Positions 35,909 through 44,873 of a DNA stretch of 64,000 bases are shown here, piece by piece. The stretch lies in NCBI RefSeq assembly GCF_001422985.1, contig NZ_LMNL01000012.1, positions 499,096 to 563,095 on the forward strand. The letters run 5' to 3'. The position numbers and the translations under genes are program-made. The notes under the pieces were generated by a model. The model was given only the letters and a program-made list of their open reading frames with translations, ran no database searches and was not told the DNA's origin. Origin of the DNA: Methylobacterium sp. Leaf117 (lineage in GTDB: Bacteria; Pseudomonadota; Alphaproteobacteria; Rhizobiales; Beijerinckiaceae). Within the stretch, counting starts at the first letter, position 1; every line of letters begins with the position of its first letter.

Positions 35909-37183
35909 TCAGAGTGCCGCCGGGACCTGCGGACGCGTCGCGACGCGCCGGCCGCGCAGGTCGGCCGTCCGCCATTCGCGCAGGACGAAATCGTAGACCT
36001 GGCCCAGGCGATCGAGATGCGCATCCGGCGTCAGGGGAGCCGCCCAGTAGCGCTTGTAGGCGGCGCGGCTCATGCGCTCCGCGAGGCTGTCGTCGGAGAG
36101 ACGGACGAGGTGGGCGGCGAGGGAGTCGGGATCGCCGGACCGGAACCAGAAGCCGGTCTCGCCGTCCTCCACCGCTTCCCGCCCGGCACAGGCGTCGCTG
36201 ACGACCACGGGCGCACCGCAGGCGAGCGCTTCGTACACCGTCAAAGGCTGGCCCTCGTACCAGACGCTCGGAAAGACCAGGGCGCGGGCCTGCCGCATCA
36301 GGGCCTGGACACCGGCCTCGTCGCGCCAGCCGAGCATCACCGCCTCGGGATAGCGCGCCTCGAGTTCGGCGCGCGCCGGACCGTCGCCGACGAAGACCGG
36401 GCGGATGCCGGCGCGGCGCGCCGCCTCGGCAAAGATCGGAGCGCCCTTCTCGGTGGAGATGCGGCCGACGAACAGACACGCGCCGGGTGGGCCGGTGCGG
36501 AGCGGCGCCTGTGCGACCGCAATGGGATTGTCGACCCGGTGGAAGCGGGTCGCGGGGGGCAGGTGGGGGGCGATCACCCGCTCCTGTAGGGCACTGATGG
36601 TCACGATATGGGGGAACAGGGCCTTCATGCCAGCCAGATGCTCGAGGGCGAGGTGGCGCACCACCCGCAGGAGCTTGCGAGGGTAGCTGCGCGCATCGCA
36701 ATTCGTGGTCAGGCAGCCCGGGGACATCGGTGTGCGCTGGCAGATCCGGGCGGCGGGATACTCGTAGAAGCCGCCATTGGGGCAGACGAGGAAGAACTCG
36801 TGCATGGTGTAGAGCAGCGCCAGCCCGGAGGCCGCGAGGCTGCGCCCGATCGAGGGCGAGAGGGCCTTGGCGAAGGCGTGGACGTGGACCACCGTGTCGT
36901 GCGGATCGAGCCCCTGCAGTTCGGCGGCGAGGCGCCGGGCCGCCGGGCGATTCCAGATGGCCTGGGCGGCGAAGGCGAACTTGTTCGTCGTCGTGCCCAC
37001 ATCGTCCTGGCCGAGACAGACGACGCGGATGCCCGCGGCCTCCAGGCGCGGGTCGGCGGGACCGACCGCTGCGAACACGGTGACGCGGTGTCCGCGGGCG
37101 CGTAACCCCAGGCCCGCATCCAGCGCGACCTTGGCCTGCCCGCCATTGATGTAGGCGTGGTCGACGACGAGGACGACATGCAT
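35909..37183 (-). CDS. Glycosyltransferase family 4 protein
   Basis: About 424 residues from ATG 37183 (MHVVLVVDHAYINGGQAKVA). GT-B fold: N-terminal Rossmann half with the GGQAKVAL loop, a mid-protein HEFFLVCPNGGFY and a Cys-containing insert (CQRTPMSPGC, C-x4-C), and the C-terminal GT4 donor site: FVGRISTEKGAPIFAEAA and SVWYEGQPLTVYEALACGAPVV, the E-x7-E motif. Transfers an activated sugar to a polysaccharide or lipid acceptor. The divergent neighbour at 37347 is a close paralog sharing the insert. Cytosolic; probable role in surface polysaccharide. Acceptor unknown. Confidence 0.88.
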   Translation of the reverse strand: MHVVLVVDHAYINGGQAKVALDAGLGLRARGHRVTVFAAVGPADPRLEAAGIRVVCLGQDDVGTTTNKFAFAAQAIWNRPAARRLAAELQGLDPHDTVVHVHAFAKALSPSIGRSLAASGLALLYTMHEFFLVCPNGGFYEYPAARICQRTPMSPGCLTTNCDARSYPRKLLRVVRHLALEHLAGMKALFPHIVTISALQERVIAPHLPPATRFHRVDNPIAVAQAPLRTGPPGACLFVGRISTEKGAPIFAEAARRAGIRPVFVGDGPARAELEARYPEAVMLGWRDEAGVQALMRQARALVFPSVWYEGQPLTVYEALACGAPVVVSDACAGREAVEDGETGFWFRSGDPDSLAAHLVRLSDDSLAERMSRAAYKRYWAAPLTPDAHLDRLGQVYDFVLREWRTADLRGRRVATRPQVPAAL

Positions 37184-37346
37184 GGTGGACAGTCCCGGCC
37201 AACGACGACAGTTCGTCCGATCTTTACCGAACGTGCGTTGATCTCCGGTAAATCGCTGATCCGGGTGCGGAGAACGATGGAAGTCTCCCGACATTCTTGG
37301 GTCCCGCCCGTCACCTTGGGCGTCACCCGTCACCTGGGGCAGGGCC

Positions 37347-38600
37347 ATGCAGATCGTCGTGTTGGCCGAGTTCGCGGTGGCGAGCGGGGGCGCCGAAAAG
37401 GTCGCGGTCGAATCCGCGCGCGGCCTCGCCGAGGCCGGCATCGACGTCACCTACATCCAGGCCATCGATGGCCCGATGGATCCGCTCCTCGACCATGCCC
37501 GGATCCGCCGCATCACCCTCGGCAATACGGACATCTGGGCACGACCGGCGCACAGGGCCGCATTCGGCGGCCTCTGGGACGCCGGGGCGGCCACGCGCCT
37601 GGGGGCGGCCCTCGATGCCCTGCCGGTGCGGCCGGACCTGATCCATCTCCATCAATGGACCCGCAGCCTGTCGCCGAGCGTGTTTCCGATCCTGTTCGCG
37701 CGCAACCTACCGGTAGCGGTGACGGCGCACGACTACTTCCTCGCCTGTCCGAACGGGGTGTATTACCGCTTCGATCGGGCCGAGCCCTGTACCCTGAAAC
37801 CCCTCTCGGCCCCCTGTATCGCAGCACCCTGTGACGGCCGCACCCGCCTGCACAAGCTCGTGCGGGTGGGTCGCTCAATGGCTCAGCGCGCGACCCTGAA
37901 ACGCCGACGGCTCGCTGTCATCCATGTCTGCGATGCGAGCGTGGCGCGCCTGGGCGGCCTCCTTCAGGAGTTGGACGTCACCCATTACCGGGTCGACAAC
38001 CCGGTACGGGTTGAGCGCCAGCCGCCGGCCGATCCGGCGCGGGGCGATGCCATCGCGTATGTCGGTCGCCTGACGCGGGAGAAGGGTGCCGACCTCGTGG
38101 CGGAGGCCGCGCAGGCGGCCGGCCTGCCCGCCCTGTTCATCGGGGCCGGTCCCCTGGAGGACGAACTGCGCGCGCTGCCGGGCGTCGAACTCGTCGGCTG
38201 GCAGGCTCCCGAAGCGGTCTGGACCCTGTTGCGCCGGCGGGCCCGCGCCATCGCGGCGCCGTCGCGCTGGTACGAGACCGGCCCTCTCACGGTCTACGAA
38301 GCTCTCGCCCACGGCATTCCGGTTCTCGCCTCCGATCGCTCCGGAGCATCCGATGCCGTCATCGACGGGGTGAACGGGTGTTCCGTCTCGCCCGATCCGG
38401 ACACCCTGGCGCGGGCCGCCGCGCTGTTCCGCGACAATACCCGAACCGCCCGCCTCGGTGCGGCGGCGCATGCCGGCTACTGGTCGCGCCCCATGACCCT
38501 GACCAAGCATGCCGACGCGCTGATCGGTGTCTACGAACGCATCCTTGCCGTGCCGGGCACCGCTGTCCCAAGTCTTCGCAGCGCGATCCGGGCCTCGTGA
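37347..38600 (+). CDS. Glycosyltransferase family 4 protein (paralog of divergent neighbour)
   Basis: A 417-residue GT4 enzyme beginning MQIVVLAEFAVASGGAEKVA. Same layout as the gene at 35909-37183: GGAEKVA loop, HDYFLACPNGVYYRF, Cys-rich insert (CTLKPLSAPC, then CDGR), and the donor half AYVGRLTREKGADLVAEAA followed by SRWYETGPLTVYEALAHGIPVL. Start ATG is the first codon of the family. The two genes face away from a 163-base shared promoter region, so they arose by duplication-inversion and probably act on one glycan. Upstream of the phasin gene but on the same strand, with a separate phasin promoter. Confidence 0.88.
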   Translation: MQIVVLAEFAVASGGAEKVAVESARGLAEAGIDVTYIQAIDGPMDPLLDHARIRRITLGNTDIWARPAHRAAFGGLWDAGAATRLGAALDALPVRPDLIHLHQWTRSLSPSVFPILFARNLPVAVTAHDYFLACPNGVYYRFDRAEPCTLKPLSAPCIAAPCDGRTRLHKLVRVGRSMAQRATLKRRRLAVIHVCDASVARLGGLLQELDVTHYRVDNPVRVERQPPADPARGDAIAYVGRLTREKGADLVAEAAQAAGLPALFIGAGPLEDELRALPGVELVGWQAPEAVWTLLRRRARAIAAPSRWYETGPLTVYEALAHGIPVLASDRSGASDAVIDGVNGCSVSPDPDTLARAAALFRDNTRTARLGAAAHAGYWSRPMTLTKHADALIGVYERILAVPGTAVPSLRSAIRAS

Positions 38601-38650
38601 TCCCGCATCAGCAAAGCGGCAAAATTTTTCACCTGTCAGCCGTAGACCCA

Positions 38651-38680
38651 TTGACCTGCATGGTGCGGCGCAACATAAAT
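38651..38680 (+). promoter_or_regulatory. Phasin promoter with an overlapping TGC-N3-GCA operator
   Basis: TTGACC (38651-38656), 17 bases, then CATAAA (38674-38679). In the spacer lies TGCGGCGCA (38664-38672), a TGC-N3-GCA palindrome like those bound by the phasin repressor PhaR. Such placement would let a repressor block RNA polymerase; start codon is 48 bases downstream. Confidence 0.5.
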
Positions 38681-38727
38681 CTCTCGCAGCGCACCGAACG
38701 ACTCGGTGCACTCTGGAGCGTATCGCA

Positions 38728-39090
38728 ATGAACGGTCAAACCTTCGAGATCCCCACCGAGATGCGCGCGCTCGCCGAGAAGAGCGTCGACCAGGCCCGGG
38801 TCGCCGTCGGCAATGTCATCGGCACCGCCATCAAGACCGCAGAGCAGATGCAGACCACGTCGAAGTCGGTGCAGGAATCGATGCAGACCGTCGTCGTCAA
38901 GGGTCTCGACCAGGTTCAGGAAAACGCGGCCGCGACGTTCGACTTCGCCCAGAAGCTGGTCCGCACCCGTGACCTCCGCGAAGCCTTCGCGCTGCAAGGC
39001 GAATTCCTGCGCAGCCAGATCGCCACCCTGCAGGCGCAGGCCAAGGACCTCGGCGCCCTCGCCCAGAACACGTTGCGTCCCTCGGCCTGA
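38728..39090 (+). CDS. phaP: Phasin (polyhydroxyalkanoate granule-associated protein)
   Basis: A 120-residue amphipathic helical protein from ATG 38728 (MNGQTFEIPTEMRALAEKSV). The EKSVDQARVAVGNVIGTAIK-type helix, then VQESMQTVVVKGLDQVQENA, ATFDFAQKLVRTRDLREAFAL and LQGEFLRSQIATLQAQAKDL are the Phasin_2 pattern: heptads with few aromatic residues and the F-D-F-A-Q-K motif. Coats PHB granules and controls their size. Shares the neighbourhood with another phasin-domain gene. Expression is likely repressed by PhaR through the spacer palindrome. Start chosen as the first ATG after the promoter. Confidence 0.9.
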   Translation: MNGQTFEIPTEMRALAEKSVDQARVAVGNVIGTAIKTAEQMQTTSKSVQESMQTVVVKGLDQVQENAAATFDFAQKLVRTRDLREAFALQGEFLRSQIATLQAQAKDLGALAQNTLRPSA

Positions 39091-39205
39091 GGGACGATCC
39101 GGCCCCGAACTCAGGCATCGGCGCGGGGCTTCTGCGCGACACGCCTGCGCGACACCGGCCCGTTTCGGGTTCATCATCGACCCGGAGCGGCAAGGAGACA
39201 GCGAC

Positions 39206-40075
39206 ATGTCGAGACGGCGCAGGATGCCACCTCAGGGGCACGGCAAGAATCAGGGTCAGGGCAAAGATCAGGGTCCGGGTAAAGATCAGAGTCCCGGGCA
39301 AGACAAGGCCGGGGCTTCCCCCGAAATTCAGGAGGGCGGACCGAGGAACGTCGAGGACGCCGACCCGGTGGCGGCCGTGACCGGCGGCGACGGTAAGCCC
39401 GGCCTCGTGCCGGTCTCCCAGGGGGCGGAGGCCGCTGCAGCCAACACCAACGATCGGTCGCCCGGCACAGGATCGGTTCACGAAACGTTGCTGGAAGGTG
39501 TCTCGGCCGAGGCCCTGGTGGCGAGCCACGCGGGCGAGGGCGGATCGGGCTGCAACGAGCCCGAGCTTGAGCCTGCGCCCGAGCCGACATCCGCGCAATC
39601 CCCCGGCGACGGGGCCGAGGCCGCGCCTCTCTCGGACGATCTCACGGTGGTCCCGGAGGAGGCGCCCGAGCCGGCCCAGCTCGCCCGTGAGACGGTCGCG
39701 GTGGCGACCGAAACGGTCGAGACCGTGAGGCAGACCCTTCCCGAGGCGACCGACGCACCGTCGACCCTTCCCGCACTGGCCCCGATCCCCGCCGTGGCGA
39801 GCCCGCCAGCGACGACCGGAGCGATCACGCCGCCCCGATTGACGGAGCTGATGGGTGAGGTGGGCGAGGTGAACACCACGGTTCTCGCCTATCTGCGCGG
39901 GGAGAGCGTGGCCGCCATGGCGCATCTGAAGGCGCTCTCGGGCGCTGCGACTCCGGCCGATGCGATCCGCCTGCAGGTCTCCGAGATGCAGCGGGCGGCC
40001 GATGCCTCGCTGAGCTGCTTCGCGGCACTCGCCCGGCGGACCAGCCGTCTCACCGCCGCGATCGTGCGGCGCTGA
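39206..40075 (+). CDS. Repeat-rich protein with C-terminal phasin-like domain
   Basis: About 289 residues from ATG 39206 (GGAG eight bases upstream). N-terminus: four tandem hexapeptide repeats of the G-K-D-Q-G-P type (residues about 13-36), then a long acidic, Ala/Pro/Glu/Thr-rich, presumably disordered region (about 40-200). The C-terminus (about 205-289) reads as a phasin-like helical pair: TELMGEVGEVNTTVLAYLRG, ESVAAMAHLKALSGAATPAD, AIRLQVSEMQRAADASLSCF. Compare the canonical phasin motif (FAxK, L-x-E-A). It follows the phasin gene by 115 bases on the same strand, perhaps co-transcribed. Likely granule-associated, by inference; the fusion is not one I recognise. Confidence 0.7.
   Translation: MSRRRRMPPQGHGKNQGQGKDQGPGKDQSPGQDKAGASPEIQEGGPRNVEDADPVAAVTGGDGKPGLVPVSQGAEAAAANTNDRSPGTGSVHETLLEGVSAEALVASHAGEGGSGCNEPELEPAPEPTSAQSPGDGAEAAPLSDDLTVVPEEAPEPAQLARETVAVATETVETVRQTLPEATDAPSTLPALAPIPAVASPPATTGAITPPRLTELMGEVGEVNTTVLAYLRGESVAAMAHLKALSGAATPADAIRLQVSEMQRAADASLSCFAALARRTSRLTAAIVRR
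39242..39313 (+). repeat. Four tandem 18-bp repeats in the phasin-like gene
   Basis: Imperfect units such as GGCAAAGATCAGGGTCCG at 39242, 39260, 39278 and 39296, encoding GKNQGQ, GKDQGP, GKDQSP, GQDKAG. In-frame, so copy number could vary without breaking the gene. Confidence 0.75.
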
Positions 40076-40196
40076 ACGTCCCCGGACGCGGCGCCCCTCG
40101 CGCCGCCGGCCCGACCCGTCTAGATATCCCGGCATCCGTCGCGGCCACGTCCCAGACCGGGGCATAGCTGCGACGCCAGGTCCCCGGGAGTTATCC

Positions 40197-41675
40197 ATGC
40201 CGCGTTCGTCCCTTCTGCTCGTCCCGCTGCTGACCGCGACGCTCGCCGCCGCGCCGGCCTCGGCGCAGATGATGAAGACGCCGGAGGGGTCTGCCGAGAA
40301 GGTGTCCCCGGACAAAGCGCTTCCCGACAAAGTGGCACCCCTCGCCAAGGGGCAGGTGCAGCTCTCCTTCGCGCCCGTGGTCAAACGGGCCGCGCCCTCG
40401 GTGGTGAATGTCTACGCCTCGCACGTGGAGACGCGCGGCCAGAGCCGCAGCGCCATGGACGAGTTCATGCGCCGGTTCTTCGGCGAGAACGGCGGCCGTG
40501 GTCGCGGCGGAGCCCCCGGGGAGCGCGCCCAGAAGTCGCTCGGATCCGGCGTGATCGTCGACGAGTCCGGCCTCGTCATCACCAACAATCATGTCATTGA
40601 GAACATGAACGAGGTGCGGGTCTCGCTCGCCGACCGGCGCGAGTTCGAGGCCACCATCGTGCTGCGCGATCCGCGTACCGACCTCGCCGTGGTCAAGATC
40701 AAGAACCCGACCGGCGGCCTGATCCCCATGGCCTTCGGCGATTCCGAAGCCCTCGAGGTCGGCGATTTCGTCATGGCGATCGGCAATCCGTTCGGTGTCG
40801 GCCAGACCGTGACGCAGGGTATCGTCTCGGCGCTGGCGCGCACGCAGGTCGGCTCCTCGGACTATCAGTTCTTCATTCAGACCGACGCCGCTATCAATCC
40901 AGGCAATTCCGGCGGGGCCCTGGTCGATCTTCAGGGACAGCTCGTCGGCATCAACACCGCGATCTACTCGCAATCGGGCGGCAGCCACGGCATCGGCTTC
41001 GCGATCCCGGCGAGCATGGTCCGGGCCGTGGTCGAGACCGCCAAGGGCGGCGCCACCGCCGTGCGCCGCCCCTGGCTCGGCGCGCGCGTACAGAGCGTGA
41101 CGCCCGACATCGCCGAGAGCATGGGCCTCGACCATCCGACGGGCGTCCTGGTGGCGAGCCTGCAGCCGAAGAGCCCGGCCGAGGAGGCCGGCCTGAAGCG
41201 CGGCGACCTCATCCTGACCGTGGACGGCAAGGTCGTCGACGACCCGGAGGCCTTCGGCTACCGCTTCGCCCTGAAGGGCCTCACCGGCCAGACCAAGTTC
41301 GGCATCCTGCGCGGGACCGGGCGTTCGACAATCGCGGTCAAGCTCGGGCCGGCGCCGGAGACCCGGCCGCGCGACACCCTGAAGGTGCGGACCCGGTCGC
41401 CCTTCCTCGGCGCCACCCTGGTGAACACCTCGCCGGCCGTGGCGGAAGAGCTCCAGGTGGATTTCCCGTCCGAGGGCGTGGCGGTCGCCGGCGTCGATGA
41501 GGGTTCGATCGCGGCCCGCGCCGGCCTGCAGAAGGGGGACATGATCGTCGCCATCAACGGCCTGCCGATCGCCACCACGAAGGACCTGGAGCGGGTCACC
41601 CGCAACAGCCTCAACATGTGGGAGGTCTCGATCAACCGCGGCGGCGAGGTGATGACGTCCATGTTCGGGGGCTGA
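40197..41675 (+). CDS. degP: Periplasmic serine protease/chaperone DegP (Do/HtrA family)
   Basis: A 492-residue periplasmic protease: signal peptide (MPRSSLLLVPLLTATLAAAP, cleavage after SAQ near 22), trypsin-like domain with His in ITNNHVI (near 131), Asp in RTDLAVVKI (near 162) and Ser in NPGNSGGALV (near 238), then two PDZ domains (about 275-370 and 395-480: PSEGVAVAGVDEGSIAARAGLQ). Removes or refolds damaged envelope proteins. The order and length fit the two-PDZ DegP/MucD class. Its own promoter must lie in the 120 bases after the phasin-like gene. RarA follows with a 92-base gap. Confidence 0.95.
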   Translation: MPRSSLLLVPLLTATLAAAPASAQMMKTPEGSAEKVSPDKALPDKVAPLAKGQVQLSFAPVVKRAAPSVVNVYASHVETRGQSRSAMDEFMRRFFGENGGRGRGGAPGERAQKSLGSGVIVDESGLVITNNHVIENMNEVRVSLADRREFEATIVLRDPRTDLAVVKIKNPTGGLIPMAFGDSEALEVGDFVMAIGNPFGVGQTVTQGIVSALARTQVGSSDYQFFIQTDAAINPGNSGGALVDLQGQLVGINTAIYSQSGGSHGIGFAIPASMVRAVVETAKGGATAVRRPWLGARVQSVTPDIAESMGLDHPTGVLVASLQPKSPAEEAGLKRGDLILTVDGKVVDDPEAFGYRFALKGLTGQTKFGILRGTGRSTIAVKLGPAPETRPRDTLKVRTRSPFLGATLVNTSPAVAEELQVDFPSEGVAVAGVDEGSIAARAGLQKGDMIVAINGLPIATTKDLERVTRNSLNMWEVSINRGGEVMTSMFGG

Positions 41676-41767
41676 CGCCCGGCGTCCCGGGGGGCAGGGG
41701 GCGGTGATTGCCGGGGGGGATGATTTTCCCGGTTGCGGGCGGCGGGCTCCCGCGTCTTCATGCGCCC

Positions 41768-43084
41768 ATGTCCGACCTCTTCGCCTCCGCCGGCCTCGCC
41801 CATGCCGCGCCCCGCCCCCTCGCCGATGCCCTGCGGCCGAAAACCCTGGCCGAGGTGGTGGGCCAGGAGCACCTGACAGGTCCGGACGGGGCGCTGACCC
41901 GCCTCCTCAACGCCCGGTCGTTCGGCTCGCTGGTGTTCTGGGGGCCGCCCGGCACCGGTAAGACCACCGTGGCGCGCCTGCTCGCGCACGAGACCGACCT
42001 GCATTTCGAACAGATCTCGGCGATCTTCTCCGGCATCGCCGAACTTCGGAAAGTCTTCGACGCGGCGCGCGGGCGCCGGGCCATGGGACGGGGCACGCTG
42101 CTCTTCGTGGATGAGATCCACCGGTTCAACCGGGCGCAGCTCGACGCCTTCCTGCCCGTGATGGAGGACGGCACGGTGACGCTGGTGGGCGCCACCACCG
42201 AGAACCCGTCCTTCGAGCTGAACGCCGCGCTGCTCTCCCGTGCCCGTGTGCTGCTGTTCCGGGCGCTGGACGATGCCGCCATCGCCAAGCTGCTGATCCG
42301 CGCGGAAGCTCTGACGGGGCAGCCGCTCCCCCTGGACGAGGAGGCGCGCGGCGTGCTCGTCCGCATGGCCGACGGGGATGGCCGCGCGGCCCTGACCCTG
42401 GCCGAGGAGGTCTGGCGCTCGGCGAAACCGGAGGAGGTGTTCGACGCGGAGCAGTTGCAGGCGATCATCCAGCGGCGGGCGCCGATCTACGACAAGTCCC
42501 AGGAGGGGCACTACAACCTCATCAGCGCCCTGCATAAGACCGTGCGGGGCTCGGACCCCGACGCGGCCTTGTATTATCTCTGCCGGATGCTCGACGGGGG
42601 CGAGGACCGCCTGTTCATCGCCCGCCGCCTCGTGCGCATGGCGGTGGAGGATATCGGGCTCGCCGACCCGCAGGCCCTGGTGGTGGCCACCGCGGCGAAG
42701 GACGCCTTCGATTTCCTGGGCTCCCCCGAGGGCGAGCTGGCTCTGGCCCAGGTCACGGTCTATCTCGCCTGCGCGCCGAAATCGAACGCGGTCTACAACG
42801 CCTACAAGGCCGCCACCCGGGTAGCCAAGGAGCATGGCTCCCTGCCGCCGCCTCGCACCATCCTCAACGGATCGACCAAGCTGATGCGCAAGATCGGCTA
42901 CGGCGAGGGCTACCGCTACGACCACGACGAGCCGGACGCGTTCTCGGGCCAGAATTACTGGCCCGAGAAGCTCGGGCGCCAGCACTTCTACGCGCCCACC
43001 GACCGGGGCATGGAGCAGCGCTACGGCGACCGCCTGGCCCATTGGGAGGATCTGCGCCGCCAGCGCCGCGCCGACGAAGACTGA
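41768..43084 (+). CDS. rarA: Replication-associated recombination protein A (RarA/MgsA), AAA+ ATPase
   Basis: A 438-residue AAA+ protein from ATG 41768 (MSDLFASAGLAHAAPRPLAD). Walker [10 protein letters not shown] (about 59-66), Walker B LLFVDEIHRFNRAQ, sensor-1 GATTENPSFE, arginine finger in LLSRARVLLF, C-terminal DUF-like domain (YLACAPKSNAVYNAYKAATR, the MgsA C-terminal family). RarA acts at stalled forks and in loading of replication/recombination factors. Length normal. Upstream frame is open through an earlier ATG, but family N-termini begin at MSDLF. Next is the M32 peptidase gene on the same strand. Confidence 0.93.
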   Translation: MSDLFASAGLAHAAPRPLADALRPKTLAEVVGQEHLTGPDGALTRLLNARSFGSLVFWGPPGTGKTTVARLLAHETDLHFEQISAIFSGIAELRKVFDAARGRRAMGRGTLLFVDEIHRFNRAQLDAFLPVMEDGTVTLVGATTENPSFELNAALLSRARVLLFRALDDAAIAKLLIRAEALTGQPLPLDEEARGVLVRMADGDGRAALTLAEEVWRSAKPEEVFDAEQLQAIIQRRAPIYDKSQEGHYNLISALHKTVRGSDPDAALYYLCRMLDGGEDRLFIARRLVRMAVEDIGLADPQALVVATAAKDAFDFLGSPEGELALAQVTVYLACAPKSNAVYNAYKAATRVAKEHGSLPPPRTILNGSTKLMRKIGYGEGYRYDHDEPDAFSGQNYWPEKLGRQHFYAPTDRGMEQRYGDRLAHWEDLRRQRRADED

Positions 43085-43313
43085 ACCGCCGGCAGGCCCG
43101 GCGGAGCATGGTCAAGCCAAGTATGACCCAGCGGAGGGTGACCCAGCGGAGATGACCCAGCCGAGGATGGCCGTCCCGCTCTGCCGCGGATACGGGCTGC
43201 TGTGAGCCGACCCGCTGCCCCACACCTCCAGCGGTTGCCAGCGCGGCTGGGAGGGATGAAGGCTGGAGGGCGAAACCGATCCACGAACGCTTACAGGTCC
43301 GAAGACTCCACCC

Positions 43314-44810
43314 ATGCAGGCCTACCGCACCCTCACCGCACGTTTCGCCCGCCTCGGCGCCCTCGGCGACGCGGCCGGCATCCTCCACTGGGATCGCCAG
43401 ACCCTGATGCCGGCCGGTGCGGCGGACGGGCGGGCCGAGCAGTTGGCGCAGCTCTCGGTCATCGCCCACGAGATCCTCACCGCGTCGCAGACCGGCGACC
43501 TGATCGACCAGGCCCATCACGAGCGCCAGCACCTCGACCCCTGGGAAGGGGCGAACCTGCGCGAGATGCGCCGCGCCTATCTCCATGCCTCGGCGGTCCC
43601 GGCCGACCTCGTGGCGGCAAGCTCCAAGGCTTCCTCGCGCTCCGGGATGATCTGGCGCGAGGCCCGCGCCCAGTCCGATTTCGGGCAGCTGGCGCCCGCC
43701 CTCGCCGAGACCCTGCGCCTGCAGCGCGCGGTGGGTGCAGCCAAGGGGGCGGCGCTGGGCCTCGATTCCTACGACGCCCTCCTCGACGGCTACGATCCCG
43801 GCATGCGCCGCGCCACCATCGATCCCCTGTTCGCGGATCTGCGCGCGACGCTGCCGGGCCTGATCGAAGCGGTCCGCGCCCGTCAGGCTTCCGGCCCGGC
43901 ACCGCTGCCGCTGCCGGGTCCGTTCCCGGTGGAGACGCAGGCGGCGATCGGGCAGCGCCTGATGCAGGCCGTCGGCTTCGACATGACCCGCGGCCGCCTC
44001 GACGTGAGCCTGCATCCGTTCTGCGGGGGCGCGGCCGACGACGTGCGGATCACCACCCGCTACGACAGCGACGATGCTTCTCGCGCCCTGATGGGCGTGC
44101 TGCATGAGACCGGGCACGCGCTCTATGAGCAGGGCCTCCCCGCCGCGTGGCGCCATCAGCCGGTGGGCACTGCCAGGGGCATGACCTTGCACGAGAGCCA
44201 ATCGTTGCTGGTGGAGATGCAGGCCTGCCGCTCGTTCGCGTTCTGCAGCTTCCTCGCCCCCGTCCTGCGGGAAGCCTTCGGCGGGGATGGGCCGGCCTGG
44301 ACCGCCGAGAATCTCCACGGGCTCTACACACGGGTCGAGCCAGGCTTCATCCGGGTCGATGCCGACGAGGTCACGTATCCGGCGCATATCCTGCTGCGCT
44401 ACGACCTCGAAACCGCGATGATGGCGGGCGACCTCGCGGTGAACGACCTGCCCGGTGCCTTCAACGACGGCCTGCGGGATCTCCTCGGCCTGACCGTGCC
44501 GGACGACCGCCAGGGCTGCCTCCAGGACATCCACTGGCCGAGCGGAAGCTTCGGTTACTTCCCGACCTACACCCTCGGCGCCATGGCGGCGGCGCAGTTG
44601 TTCCGGGCCGCCTGCGAGGCGGCGCCGGGCATCCTGACCGGCCTCGCCGTCGGCGACTTCACGGATTTGCGCGGCTGGCTGCGCGACAGTGTGCACGCGC
44701 GGGCCAGTCTGTTGGAGACCGATGACCTGCTCGTGGCCGCGACCGGACGTCCGCTGAGCGCCGCGGACTTCACGCGCCACCTGCATCACCGCTACCTCGG
44801 AGAGTCCTGA
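43314..44810 (+). CDS. Carboxypeptidase M32 (thermostable carboxypeptidase Taq family)
   Basis: A 498-residue zinc metallopeptidase: helical N-terminus (RTLTARFARLGALGDAAGIL), DLVAASSKASSRSG, then the HETGH zinc site (HExxH, about 264-268: GVLHETGHALYEQG) and MTLHESQSLLVEMQ, providing the third Glu ligand; TYPAHILLRYDLETAMM is also typical, as is YFPTYTLGAMAAAQL near the C-terminus. Releases C-terminal amino acids from peptides; cytosolic. Follows rarA after 229 bases, so transcriptional linkage is uncertain. It converges with the GGDEF/EAL gene. Confidence 0.95.
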   Translation: MQAYRTLTARFARLGALGDAAGILHWDRQTLMPAGAADGRAEQLAQLSVIAHEILTASQTGDLIDQAHHERQHLDPWEGANLREMRRAYLHASAVPADLVAASSKASSRSGMIWREARAQSDFGQLAPALAETLRLQRAVGAAKGAALGLDSYDALLDGYDPGMRRATIDPLFADLRATLPGLIEAVRARQASGPAPLPLPGPFPVETQAAIGQRLMQAVGFDMTRGRLDVSLHPFCGGAADDVRITTRYDSDDASRALMGVLHETGHALYEQGLPAAWRHQPVGTARGMTLHESQSLLVEMQACRSFAFCSFLAPVLREAFGGDGPAWTAENLHGLYTRVEPGFIRVDADEVTYPAHILLRYDLETAMMAGDLAVNDLPGAFNDGLRDLLGLTVPDDRQGCLQDIHWPSGSFGYFPTYTLGAMAAAQLFRAACEAAPGILTGLAVGDFTDLRGWLRDSVHARASLLETDDLLVAATGRPLSAADFTRHLHHRYLGES

Positions 44811-44873
44811 CGCCCCGGTCGCGGCGGCGCGCAGAGGCGGCCTGATCTCCGCAGGCGGGTGGCTCCGAATCCG

